From positions 1 to 17,919 of the forward strand of contig VBFW01000165.1 in NCBI GenBank assembly GCA_005880525.1: a stretch of DNA of 17,919 bases, read 5' to 3'. Numbering within the stretch: position 1 is the first letter of the stretch; each line of letters begins with the position of its first letter. Shown here piece by piece: positions 9,072-16,106 of the stretch. The notes below the pieces were generated by a model. That model was not told the origin of the DNA, did not search any database, and saw only the letters and a program-made list of their open reading frames with translations. The translations under genes and the position numbers were made by a program. This stretch comes from Chloroflexota bacterium (GTDB lineage: Bacteria; Chloroflexota; Dormibacteria; Dormibacterales; Dormibacteraceae).

Positions 9072-9677
9072 TCAGCGACGTCGCTTCCGCCGCTTTCCAC
9101 CTCCCAGGTTCTGGCCCACGTGCATCGGCAGGTGCGCGGCGATCGCCCACGCCACGGCATCGGCGTCAGGCACTGGCATCGCGATAGTGTCCTCGTAAGC
9201 GAGGCGAGATCCGAGCTTCTTCCTGATCGCGCCCACCTCGTCCTCGTCCCCGCGCAGCCGCACGAATAGCGCGGGCTTGTCCATCAGCGGCTTGGTGATC
9301 CGGGCCACCATCCGGCTCCGGCGGTCCTGAAACGCGATGTTCAGCGGCTGCACCTTGACCAGCCGGATGCGGTCGTAGTCGATGACCACGCTGGAGAAGA
9401 GCGTGGAAACCTTCAGCCCGGCGTCCCCCGCCTCGACGTAGCTCCTCCACTTGTAGACGAGGAAAGCGCCGCCCAGGAGGAGGCCGCTCGGCACGTACAT
9501 GGTCCAGATCAGGTTGGAGTGCTGGAGCAGCTGTCCCTGGTAGACAAGGAGCACGGTCATCACCATCCCGACGGCGATCAGGAAGCCGGCGAAAAACCGC
9601 TGCTGGCGCCACATCTGGTCGGCGTACAGGATCGGCTGGCGAACTCGACCGTTCGGGCTTGGCGGGCTGGAGCTCAA
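9072..9677 (-). CDS. Two-helix membrane protein with probable bacterial PH-like domain
   Basis: 201 residues. Two membrane helices lie at about 28-48 (FFAGFLIAVGMVMTVLLVY) and 56-76 (LIWTMYVPSGLLLGGAFLVYKW). A beta-rich domain follows (SYVEAGDAGLKVSTLFSSV, VIDYDRIRLVKVQPLNIAF), resembling the bPH_2 arrangement of helices followed by a PH-like sheet with an I-x-Y-x-x-I strand. The tail is strongly basic (GGGKRRKRRR), which could contact nucleic acid or anionic lipid head groups. The start shown is TTG at 9677, 4 nt after the glpK stop; an in-frame ATG at 9614 (MWRQQRFF) is possible and would keep both helices. The position between glycerol kinase and two membrane glycosyltransferases suggests an envelope or lipid-associated role, but this is only context. 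Function is unknown. Confidence 0.7.
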   Translation of the reverse strand: MSSSPPSPNGRVRQPILYADQMWRQQRFFAGFLIAVGMVMTVLLVYQGQLLQHSNLIWTMYVPSGLLLGGAFLVYKWRSYVEAGDAGLKVSTLFSSVVIDYDRIRLVKVQPLNIAFQDRRSRMVARITKPLMDKPALFVRLRGDEDEVGAIRKKLGSRLAYEDTIAMPVPDADAVAWAIAAHLPMHVGQNLGGGKRRKRRR

Positions 9678-9681
9678 AGCG

Positions 9682-11172
9682 CTACTGATTATCCCTGCCG
9701 AGCCAGCCCCGACTCCTTTCCACTGCGCGCCGCCACCCGTCTTGTAGCGAGTCCGCCTGGTCGCGCGACATATTCGGCGTGAATTCGCGGTCGAGCTTCC
9801 AGAGTCCCGACAGGTCGGAGTCGCGCCACAGCCCCGCTCCGAGGCCGGCGAGGTACGCGGCGCCCAGCGCCGTCGTCTCAGTGAGCTTCGGCCGCCGCAC
9901 CGGTATGCCGAGCAGGTCGGACTGCAGCTGGCACAGGACGTCCATCACCGCGGCCCCTCCGTCGACGCGCAGCTCGCGCAGCTTTTGACCGCTGTCGCGC
10001 TCCATCGCCTCGACGACATCGCGCGTTTGAAACGCCATCGCCTCCACGGCCGCACGCACGACGTGAGCCCTTCCGCTCCCGCGTGTCAGGCCCACGATGG
10101 TGCCGCGCGCGTACGGATCCCAGTACGGAGCGCCCAGGCCGACGAAGGCCGGGACCAGGTAAACGCCGCCGGTGTCCGGAATCGATTCCGCCAGCGGACC
10201 TGCCTCGGCTGCGCTCGTGATGATGCCCAGCCCGTCGCGCAGCCACTGCAGCGCCGCGCCGGTGACGAAGATGGCTCCCTCAAGCGCGTAGGTCAGCTCG
10301 CCACCGCGACGCCACGCGACGGTGGTCAGCATCCCAGTCTTCGACATCACGCGATCGGCGCCGGTGTTGAGCAACACGAACGATCCCGTGCCGTACGTGT
10401 TCTTGGCCATGCCCACGGCCGTGCAGGCCTGACCGAACAGCGCTGCCTGCTGGTCGCCAGCGATGCCTGTAATCGGCGCGTCGACCCCACCGAAAGCATC
10501 AGTCGAGGTGCGCGAGATGGCGCCGCTCGAGTCGCGCACGTCGGGCAGGTTCTTAAGCGGCACCCCAAACAGCTCGGACATCTCGGCGCTCCACCGTCCG
10601 CTGCGGATGTCGAACAGCAGTGTCCGCGATGCGTTGGACGCGTCAGTGACGTGATCGCGGCCATCCGAAAGGCGCGCCACCAGCCAGCTGTCCACAGTGC
10701 CCAGCGCCGCGTCGCGCGCGCCTTCGACATGCTTCATCGCCCAGCCCGCTTTCGTGGCCGTGAAGTACGGGTCGAGCACCAGTCCCGTGACCTCGCGCAC
10801 CTCGTCGTCGTGGCCCGCCTCGCGCAGCCGTATGCACTCTTCGGTGGTGCGCCGGTCCTGCCACACGATCGCGCGGCCGAGCGGCTTCAACGTCTTGCGG
10901 TCCCACATGACGAGCGTCTCGCGCTGGTTGGTGATGCCCACAGCCCGAACTTCGCGCGGCTGAGCGCCTGCGGCGTTCAGCGCTTGCGCGGCCGTGTCCT
11001 GCACAGCACTCCAGATCTCCTCTGCGTCGTGCTCCACCCATCCGGGCTGCGGAAAGTGCTGCGAGATCTCGCGGTAGCCCTTGCCCCTGACCTCGCCGTC
11101 CAGCCCGATGACGACGGCCGTGGCGCCCGTCGTGCCCTCGTCGAGCGCGAGCACGACGCCGCGTTCGGTCAC
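9682..11172 (-). CDS. glpK: Glycerol kinase
   Basis: 496 residues, co-linear with E. coli GlpK over its whole length. FGGY-family kinase converting glycerol and ATP to sn-glycerol 3-phosphate in the cytoplasm. Glycerol-binding residues are all present: Arg84-Glu85 in TNQRETL, Tyr136 in LDPYFTATK, and Asp240-Gln241 in GIAGDQQAALFGQ. AKNTYGTGSF, PAFVGLGAPYWDPYARG and LRVDGGAAVMD are also typical. The N-terminal phosphate loop differs from the usual DQGTTSSRA: here it reads DEGTTGATA, so Gln12 is Glu and the usual Arg18 is Thr. The GTG start lies one nucleotide after the larE TAG (TAGCGTG), indicating tight translational coupling. No glpF, glpD or glycerol regulator is seen in the window, so this copy seems to serve the local operon rather than a standard glp regulon. 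Confidence 0.94.
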   Translation of the reverse strand: MTERGVVLALDEGTTGATAVVIGLDGEVRGKGYREISQHFPQPGWVEHDAEEIWSAVQDTAAQALNAAGAQPREVRAVGITNQRETLVMWDRKTLKPLGRAIVWQDRRTTEECIRLREAGHDDEVREVTGLVLDPYFTATKAGWAMKHVEGARDAALGTVDSWLVARLSDGRDHVTDASNASRTLLFDIRSGRWSAEMSELFGVPLKNLPDVRDSSGAISRTSTDAFGGVDAPITGIAGDQQAALFGQACTAVGMAKNTYGTGSFVLLNTGADRVMSKTGMLTTVAWRRGGELTYALEGAIFVTGAALQWLRDGLGIITSAAEAGPLAESIPDTGGVYLVPAFVGLGAPYWDPYARGTIVGLTRGSGRAHVVRAAVEAMAFQTRDVVEAMERDSGQKLRELRVDGGAAVMDVLCQLQSDLLGIPVRRPKLTETTALGAAYLAGLGAGLWRDSDLSGLWKLDREFTPNMSRDQADSLQDGWRRAVERSRGWLGRDNQ

Positions 11173-11173
11173 G

Positions 11174-12004
11174 CTACCTGGCTACGCCGGGCTTCCAGGT
11201 TCTGTTGAGGCTTCCTGTCGAGTAGCCCTCGAGGTCGAGAGAAACGAACTTGTAACCCGCGTCCTGTAAGGCTTGCACCACGCGCTCGCGATTGGCCAGG
11301 AGCCGCGACATCTCTTGCGGCTCGACCTCTATTCGCGCCACGTCGCCGTGGTCGCGCACGCGCACCTGAAGAAGTCCCAGCAGCTTGATCGCCTGCTCGG
11401 CCGCCTCGATCCGTCTCAGCGCTGGGATCGTGACCTCGGTGCCATGCGGGATGCGCGACGACAGGCACGCGAACGACGGCTTGTTCCAGTTGGCGAGTCC
11501 AAGCTGACGCGCGGCCGCGCGGATGTCGGCCTTGGCCAGGCCGGCCTCGAGCAGCGGAAACCTCACGCCGCGGCGCACCGCCGATCCATGACCCGGCCTG
11601 TGATCGCCAGCGTCGTCCGCGGTCGCGCCGTATGCGAGGTGCTGCAGCCCCAGCTCGACGCGGATCGGCTCGAGCGTCTCGAACAGCTCCTCCTTGCAGT
11701 GGAAGCAGCGATCGGGGTTGTTGCGCGTGTAGGCCTCGAGCTCCAGCTCGTGCGTGTCGACCTCGACCAGCCGAGCGCCGAGCGAGCGCGCCATCGCGCG
11801 GGCCTCCTTCTGCTCGGATTCGGGATACGCCGGCGAGCTCGCCAGCACCGCCACCGCGCGGTCAGCCAGCTGGTCCAGCGCGAGCTTCAGCAGCAGCGTC
11901 GAGTCCACGCCGCCGGAGAAAGCCACCAGCACCGAGTCGAGGTCGCGCACGATCGCGCGCGCCCGGTCCAGCTTGCCTGAGTCGTAACGATCGAGCTGGA
12001 TCAT
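11174..12004 (-). CDS. larE: LarE-type ATP-dependent sacrificial sulfur transferase
   Basis: 276 residues with a PP-loop ATP pyrophosphatase fold. The N-terminal SGGVDST (residues 30-36) is the PP-loop. The family signatures NPDRCFHCKEELF and YGATADDAGDHRPG follow, then KPSFACLSSRIPHG with Cys180. In the Lactobacillus plantarum enzyme the cysteine in this motif donates its sulfur to the pyridinium dithiocarboxylate of the nickel-pincer cofactor, becoming dehydroalanine. Only one cysteine is present in this motif region, which fits the single-cysteine sacrificial type rather than the iron-sulfur-cluster type with several cysteines. LarB, LarC and LarA are not in the window. Neighbours are a MoeB-like E1 16 nt upstream and glpK 1 nt downstream. 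The start ATG at 12004 sits in the loop of an inverted repeat. The family is firm; the target cofactor is not established here. Confidence 0.92.
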   Translation of the reverse strand: MIQLDRYDSGKLDRARAIVRDLDSVLVAFSGGVDSTLLLKLALDQLADRAVAVLASSPAYPESEQKEARAMARSLGARLVEVDTHELELEAYTRNNPDRCFHCKEELFETLEPIRVELGLQHLAYGATADDAGDHRPGHGSAVRRGVRFPLLEAGLAKADIRAAARQLGLANWNKPSFACLSSRIPHGTEVTIPALRRIEAAEQAIKLLGLLQVRVRDHGDVARIEVEPQEMSRLLANRERVVQALQDAGYKFVSLDLEGYSTGSLNRTWKPGVAR

Positions 12005-12028
12005 GTAATCCAGCTAGAGATTAGCTGG
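11994..12028 (-). promoter_or_regulatory. Overlapping, mutually exclusive inverted repeats at the moeB-larE junction
   Basis: Two perfect inverted repeats share one arm. Repeat A pairs 12010-12016 (plus strand CCAGCTA) with 12022-12028 (TAGCTGG), with a 5-nt loop; one arm contains the moeB stop codon. Repeat B pairs 11994-12001 (AGCTGGAT) with 12008-12015 (ATCCAGCT), with a 6-nt loop that holds the larE ATG. Because 12010-12015 belongs to both, the mRNA can form only one at a time. Repeat B would hide the larE start, and a ribosome finishing moeB would melt repeat A. The repeats are directly visible; the switching role is inferred. Confidence 0.5.
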
Positions 12029-12866
12029 CAGCCGCCTCGGAAGGCTCCATCGCCGGCACGCCACACCACGCCTCGTAGTCGATGAGCTCGTGCACTGTCG
12101 GGTTCTCGCCGCACAGCGGGCAGGCCTTGTTGCGGCGAAGCTTCAGCTCGCGGAACGACATGTCCTCGCCCTCGAACAGCAGGTAGCGGCCGATCATCGG
12201 CTTGCCGATGTTCAGCAGGTACTTGATCGTCTCGAAGGCCATCATGCTGCCGACGATCCCGGGCAGCACGCCAAACACGCCTGCCTCGGCGCAGCTCTGC
12301 ACCGATCCGGGCGGCGGCGGCTCCGGGAAGAGGCAGCGGTAGCAGCCAGTCCCGTGCGACGAGTCGAACAAGGCCAGCCGGCCCTCGAAACGGAAGATGC
12401 TCCCGTGCACCAGCGGCTTGCCGAGGAAGTGCGCGGCATCGTTGGCCAGATAGCGCGTCGGGAAGTTGTCGGTGCCGTCGACGATGATGTCGTAGGGCTC
12501 GAACATCTTCATCGCGGTGTCGGAGTTCAGGTGCTCGTGGATGGGCACGACCTCGACGTCAGGATTGAGGTTGTGCAGCGTGCGCGCCGCGGAGTCGACC
12601 TTCGCTCGTCCCACGTCGTTGATGCCATGCAGCAGCTGGCGCTGCAGGTTGGAGGCGTCGACCGTGTCGAAGTCGACGATGCCCACCTTGCCGACGCCGG
12701 CGGCGGTCAGATACATCGCGGCCGGCGAGCCCAGGCCTCCCGCGCCGAGCAGCAGCACGCTGGACGAAAGCAACTTGCGCTGGCCGGCCCCGCCCACCTC
12801 GGGCAGGATCAGATGACGGGCGTAACGCGCGACCTGGTCGGGCGTAAAGCCCCTGGCGGGTCTCAT
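12021..12866 (-). CDS. moeB: MoeB/ThiF-like E1 adenylyltransferase without rhodanese domain
   Basis: 281 residues, the length of a single-domain MoeB/ThiF. FTPDQVARYARHLILPEVGG opens the protein. The nucleotide-binding GAGGLGSPA starts at residue 41 and DFDTVDASNLQRQ follows. VDGTDNFPTRYLAND carries the conserved Asp. Two zinc cysteine pairs are present: CYRC in GCYRCLFPEPPP and CPLC near the C-terminus. The Cys in SCAEAGVFG and the terminal YEAWCGVP motif are also typical. Family role: adenylates the C-terminal glycine of a ubiquitin-like sulfur carrier (MoaD, ThiS or similar) before thiocarboxylation. No carrier protein and no rhodanese sulfur donor are encoded nearby; larE follows after 16 nt. 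The ATG at 12866 is preferred because the GTG at 12899 lies inside the divergent regulatory repeats. The symbol is by family; the true partner (molybdopterin, thiamine or cysteine route) is unresolved. Confidence 0.9.
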   Translation of the reverse strand: MRPARGFTPDQVARYARHLILPEVGGAGQRKLLSSSVLLLGAGGLGSPAAMYLTAAGVGKVGIVDFDTVDASNLQRQLLHGINDVGRAKVDSAARTLHNLNPDVEVVPIHEHLNSDTAMKMFEPYDIIVDGTDNFPTRYLANDAAHFLGKPLVHGSIFRFEGRLALFDSSHGTGCYRCLFPEPPPPGSVQSCAEAGVFGVLPGIVGSMMAFETIKYLLNIGKPMIGRYLLFEGEDMSFRELKLRRNKACPLCGENPTVHELIDYEAWCGVPAMEPSEAAAS

Positions 12867-12876
12867 GGAACAACCC

Positions 12877-12882
12877 AATATA
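12877..12882 (-). promoter_or_regulatory. Possible -10 element for the moeB operon
   Basis: On the minus strand the hexamer TATATT ends 10 nt before the moeB ATG at 12866. It is one of few AT-rich hexamers in this GC-rich region. A start of transcription 6-8 nt downstream would give an almost leaderless mRNA, common in high-GC bacteria. No convincing -35 hexamer is seen. Confidence 0.3.
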
Positions 12883-12887
12883 CCGGG

Positions 12888-12919
12888 GCGTATTCGCACC
12901 TATTCCTAGGCGAATACGC
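12888..12919. promoter_or_regulatory. Perfect 10-bp inverted repeat in the divergent intergenic region, candidate operator
   Basis: GCGTATTCGC at 12888-12897 is mirrored by GCGAATACGC at 12910-12919, separated by 12 nt. Centre-to-centre distance of the arms is 22 bp, about two helical turns, as expected for a dimeric regulator bound on one face of the DNA. The site lies between the moeB operon (start 12866, minus) and the gene at 12945 (plus), overlapping where both promoters must be. The bound regulator is unknown. Confidence 0.5.
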
Positions 12920-12930
12920 GGGATTCCTAG
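12902..12930. repeat. 8-bp direct repeats ATTCCTAG spaced by 21 bp
   Basis: ATTCCTAG occurs at 12902-12909, in the spacer of the inverted repeat, and again at 12923-12930, a period of 21 bp or two helical turns. A further CTAG follows at 12932-12935. The copies flank the right arm of the 10-bp inverted repeat, so the whole block 12888-12935 may be one composite operator. Confidence 0.45.
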
Positions 12931-12944
12931 ACTAGGGGGCACCC

Positions 12945-13832
12945 ATGGAAACTGAATACCTCGACGAAGAGCAGGTCATCGCCCTCTACAACAAGGTCCG
13001 CACCGGCAAGCGGACGTGGCCGGCCGACATCTGGAGCTCGCCCGCGGCGCTCCAGTACGCGGTCACGATCTTCGACTACTGGATCCACAACGTCATGGGC
13101 TGGAAGGGATGGCCTGACTCCCGCGGCAAGGTGACGCCGGCGCTGCTGGAGGAGCACCGCCTGGCCGACCTGGTCGAGAGCGTCTTCGTGCCCGAGTTCG
13201 GAGACGACTGGCTCGACTTCGAGGTCGTGCTCAACGAGAGCATGCGGCTGTCCGAGGACGAGGGCTGGTCGCCCGAGCTGTCCGACCGGCAGGAGCGAGT
13301 CGAGGCCGCGTTCGAGCACGCCTTCGAGCAGCTGGTGGGCTCGCCGAAGCAGCAGGCGAAGCTGCTGCCGACGTATCACCGCTTCCGCAATCACCTGCTG
13401 CGCATGTGGAGTGCCTTCCAGGAGGCGCAGGCCGAGCACGACAAAGCCGAGCGCGAATCGGCCGAGAAATTCTGGACGAATCTGCGCCTGGTGCGCAGCA
13501 CGCGCGGCCATCAGGCCGAGGCGTGGTCGATCGTCAACGCCGAGGACGAGCGCCGCGGCGAGGTGACGATGGTCTGGGGCGAGCCGCACCCCTACTGCCT
13601 GGTGGTGCTCGACCCCGAGATCGAGGCGGGCAGCTGGGAGCAGGTGATCTACCGGCTCGAGCAGGAGATCCTGGTCGAGGAGCCGGGGGTCGTCAGCTAC
13701 GCGGTGTGGCACAAGGGATTCGTCGGAGAGTTCTACCGGTGCGCCGACTGCGGCGAGCTGCACAGCCAGTTCGACGAGGACGCGGGCAGCGAGCTGCGCC
13801 TGAACGACCTGGAGCCGCCCGAGGACCGCTAG
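12945..13832 (+). CDS. Uncharacterised 295-residue protein with C-terminal CxxC
   Basis: Not recognised as a known family. The protein is soluble, acidic and rich in Trp/Tyr/Phe. The N-terminal part has an aromatic helix-rich stretch (YAVTIFDYWIHNVMGWKGW). The middle (about 100-180) is charged and alpha-helical, possibly coiled coil (FQEAQAEHDKAERESAEKFW). The C-terminal third looks alpha/beta (GEVTMVWGEPHPYCLVVLD, VVSYAVWHKGFVGEFYRC) and ends with CADCGELH (Cys266, Cys269, His273), a possible zinc or redox site. No signal peptide or membrane helix. The start is well supported: ATG at 12945 follows AGGGGG by about 5 nt. It is divergent from the moeB operon across a repeat-rich gap, and its stop shares a CTAG with the GH15 gene. 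The repeats may control both sides, which is the only functional hint. Confidence 0.8.
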   Translation: METEYLDEEQVIALYNKVRTGKRTWPADIWSSPAALQYAVTIFDYWIHNVMGWKGWPDSRGKVTPALLEEHRLADLVESVFVPEFGDDWLDFEVVLNESMRLSEDEGWSPELSDRQERVEAAFEHAFEQLVGSPKQQAKLLPTYHRFRNHLLRMWSAFQEAQAEHDKAERESAEKFWTNLRLVRSTRGHQAEAWSIVNAEDERRGEVTMVWGEPHPYCLVVLDPEIEAGSWEQVIYRLEQEILVEEPGVVSYAVWHKGFVGEFYRCADCGELHSQFDEDAGSELRLNDLEPPEDR

Positions 13833-16072
13833 ATAACGGTCACGGAAAAGTTCTGACCTTCCCAGCCCGTGCTGTAATGCGCGGTCCACTCGAAGGTCGA
13901 CCCGGCGGCGACCTTGTTACTCGGCACCTCGGCGACCCAGACGCCCAGCGTCGTGTCGACAGCCTCGACGTCTCGGTGCGTCGCCCAGTCGTCGAATGTG
14001 AAATGGACTGAGCCCGGCCTCGGCAGCTGGACCTTGAAGCGCCGGCCCGCCAGCAGCCTGGTGATCTGGTGCTTGTGCGACCACACGAACGCCGGGTCTT
14101 GCGGCGGCACCTCCGTGTAGCGCCTGCGCGCCGGCAGCACGACGTCAGGAAATCCGCTGAGCGCGACCATCGCGAGCAGCTGCAGATATTCCGCGTGGGC
14201 CCAGCCCAGCGGCGATGACGACCCGTTGGCCCGGCCGAGTCCGAGCCCGCGCGCGGGAATGTCAGGGCCGTCCCAGATCTGCTCGGGCAGCATCAAACCT
14301 GGACCTGCAAACGACTCCATCGTGCGCACGAGCTCTGCCGCCGGCAGGCCCATGGAGAAGAAATGTCGCGCGCGCTCGGCGGTCAGCACCGGCCACAGGC
14401 GGCCCCGGCCGTCGCCATTCCACGGCGACCCGTCGTCGTGCTCGCCATAGCGATCACCCACGTATCGGCGCCATGAGGGCCCGCCGGGCACGCTCTTCTT
14501 GAGCTTCGAGTCCACGCCTTCGAGGCTTCGCAGGATGCGCTCGTCCTTTGGACGCCGCAGCCCGTAGCGGACGAGCTCGAGGAACTCAGGCGCGATCGAG
14601 CCCTCGGCGGGCCGGCGGTCGGGATCGGCCGCAAGCCTGAGGTACTGGCCGCCAACTGTGCTGCACCAGGCCTCGACCCGGTCGTTCCAGTAGTCGGCGA
14701 CCGCGCGCAGATGCGCGGCGGCGACATGCTCGCCCACGTCCTGCGCGAACTCGGACGCGGCGATGAGCGCGGCGATGCACGTCGCGAGCGTCGACGGAGA
14801 CAGGCCGCCTAGATCTTCCCAGCGGTCCAGCTGAGTCAGCGGGCCCTCGCGGATGATGAACTGCGCCGCCGGGCGGACCATCGCGGGGTAAGGGTCCTGG
14901 TCGAGGCAGCCGGCAACGCCCAAGCGCCATGCGAGCAGGATCGGCAGCGCCACCTGGTCGAGCTCCGTCGAGGTCCAGTGCGGCGAGCCGTCGACGTTCC
15001 AGTTCTGAAACCAGGCGCCGTCGGGGCGCTGGCGCGACTGGAGGTGGCGGAAAGCGCGCAGCGCCGCCGCGGGGTCGCCCGCGTCGAGGAGCGCGGTCGC
15101 CACGCGGCACAGATCGCGCGGCCAGATCATGTGATAGACGTGGTTGCCGTCGTGGTTCGTCTCGCCCCATGGAGCGCTTGGTGAGGCGATGTACGCACCG
15201 GGCCGCGTCTTGTCCTCGAGGCAGCGAAGCACCGCGAGCGACGCTTTCGCGAGCGCCCCGTCGTCGCCGCTGACCTTGGCCAGCGCCGCGGGCAGGTCCG
15301 GCGTCGCGTGCCAAGCGCGCGCGAATGAAGTCTTCAGCGCGCCGGCGCCCTTCTGCAGCACGTGCCGCGCGACCTCCTCCGCATCCGCGCGTGAGTGGCC
15401 GAAGCCGATTGCGAGCTGGAACGCGCCCGACCTCACGCCAAGCTCCGCGCCGACCGCAACGTTGCCCGGGCCTGCGCGATCGAAGGTCTGGGTGATGAAC
15501 CCATCGGCGTCGTGCAGCTCGACATGGATGTCGGAGCTGCGGTAGTAGCCGGTCGTCGCGCGGCTGAACGGACCGACGATGCACATCCATACGTCCTGCT
15601 GGCGCATGAGAAGCGCCGGCGGATACGTGTCGAGCACCTCGCCGAAGTTGCCCTCCGTGCCCGGGGACCAGTGGGCCGAAGCCTGCATGAAGAGACGGAC
15701 GTCGGGAAGCTCGGGGTTGAAGGTGCCCGAGACGATCATCGCGTTCTCATCCGAGTCGGATACGAACTCTTTCGTCAACCGGTACTCGTGATGCGTGCTC
15801 TCAACGGTGAATGCGGGGACGCCCGGGCTCAGCCAGGTGATGCTGTGCTGTCCATCACTCGCGTCGTCGACGGGCGGCGCGCCGGGCGCCGATGCGAAGA
15901 AACGCAGTTCGTGCAGCGCGACGTGATCGAGCGTGGGAAAGAAAACCTCGCTCAGGCTCCCGTCGGCCAGCGTGTACCAGACCTTGCTTCTCGGGCCCGG
16001 CGCTGCACCGAAGGCCATCTTCCGACCGGGGCCCCACATCGGCGGCGCCCCGGGGCCTCCTGGTGCCTCCAT
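13829..16072 (-). CDS. GH15 glucoamylase-type glucan alpha-glucosidase
   Basis: 747 residues. The opening (GAPPMWGPGRKMAFGAAPG, SKVWYTLADGSLSEVFFPTLD) is the glucodextranase-like N-terminal beta domain (about 1-270). The (alpha/alpha)6 catalytic domain follows (about 280-660) with NHVYHMIWPRDL, GAWFQNWNVDGSPHW, WNGDGRGRLWPVLTAERARHFF and MLPEQIWDGPDIP. By alignment to the family, the general acid is Glu419 in RWEDLGGLSPST and the general base is Glu597 in LPEQIWD. The second acidic position of the usual WEE is Asp here. A C-terminal beta segment of about 85 residues completes it. Family role: release of glucose from the non-reducing ends of alpha-glucans or related alpha-glucosides. No signal peptide is visible, so a cytoplasmic role in storage glucan or oligosaccharide turnover is likely. 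ATG start with an AGGG a few bases upstream. Stop shared through CTAG with the converging gene. Confidence 0.92.
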   Translation of the reverse strand: MEAPGGPGAPPMWGPGRKMAFGAAPGPRSKVWYTLADGSLSEVFFPTLDHVALHELRFFASAPGAPPVDDASDGQHSITWLSPGVPAFTVESTHHEYRLTKEFVSDSDENAMIVSGTFNPELPDVRLFMQASAHWSPGTEGNFGEVLDTYPPALLMRQQDVWMCIVGPFSRATTGYYRSSDIHVELHDADGFITQTFDRAGPGNVAVGAELGVRSGAFQLAIGFGHSRADAEEVARHVLQKGAGALKTSFARAWHATPDLPAALAKVSGDDGALAKASLAVLRCLEDKTRPGAYIASPSAPWGETNHDGNHVYHMIWPRDLCRVATALLDAGDPAAALRAFRHLQSRQRPDGAWFQNWNVDGSPHWTSTELDQVALPILLAWRLGVAGCLDQDPYPAMVRPAAQFIIREGPLTQLDRWEDLGGLSPSTLATCIAALIAASEFAQDVGEHVAAAHLRAVADYWNDRVEAWCSTVGGQYLRLAADPDRRPAEGSIAPEFLELVRYGLRRPKDERILRSLEGVDSKLKKSVPGGPSWRRYVGDRYGEHDDGSPWNGDGRGRLWPVLTAERARHFFSMGLPAAELVRTMESFAGPGLMLPEQIWDGPDIPARGLGLGRANGSSSPLGWAHAEYLQLLAMVALSGFPDVVLPARRRYTEVPPQDPAFVWSHKHQITRLLAGRRFKVQLPRPGSVHFTFDDWATHRDVEAVDTTLGVWVAEVPSNKVAAGSTFEWTAHYSTGWEGQNFSVTVI

Positions 16073-16106
16073 CGGACCCTAAGTATGGAGAGCGCGTGAG
16101 GACGGA

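Noticed and set aside
7378..9198. A 606-codon open frame on the plus strand opposite the PMT gene
   Set aside because: Its product is a low-complexity Arg/Glu/Asp/His-rich sequence typical of an antisense frame in GC-rich DNA. The opposite strand has clear PMT motifs and membrane helices.
9985..11208. A 407-codon plus-strand frame opposite glpK and the end of larE
   Set aside because: No recognisable domain, and complete overlap with a textbook glycerol kinase on the other strand.
11174..12004. Lactate racemase (lar) operon
   Set aside because: LarE alone is present; no LarA, LarB, LarC or nickel transporter is encoded nearby, so a racemase pathway cannot be claimed.
12867..12899. Longer moeB starting at the GTG at 12899
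   Set aside because: The added residues do not look like the family N-terminus, and they run through the -10-like hexamer and the inverted repeat.
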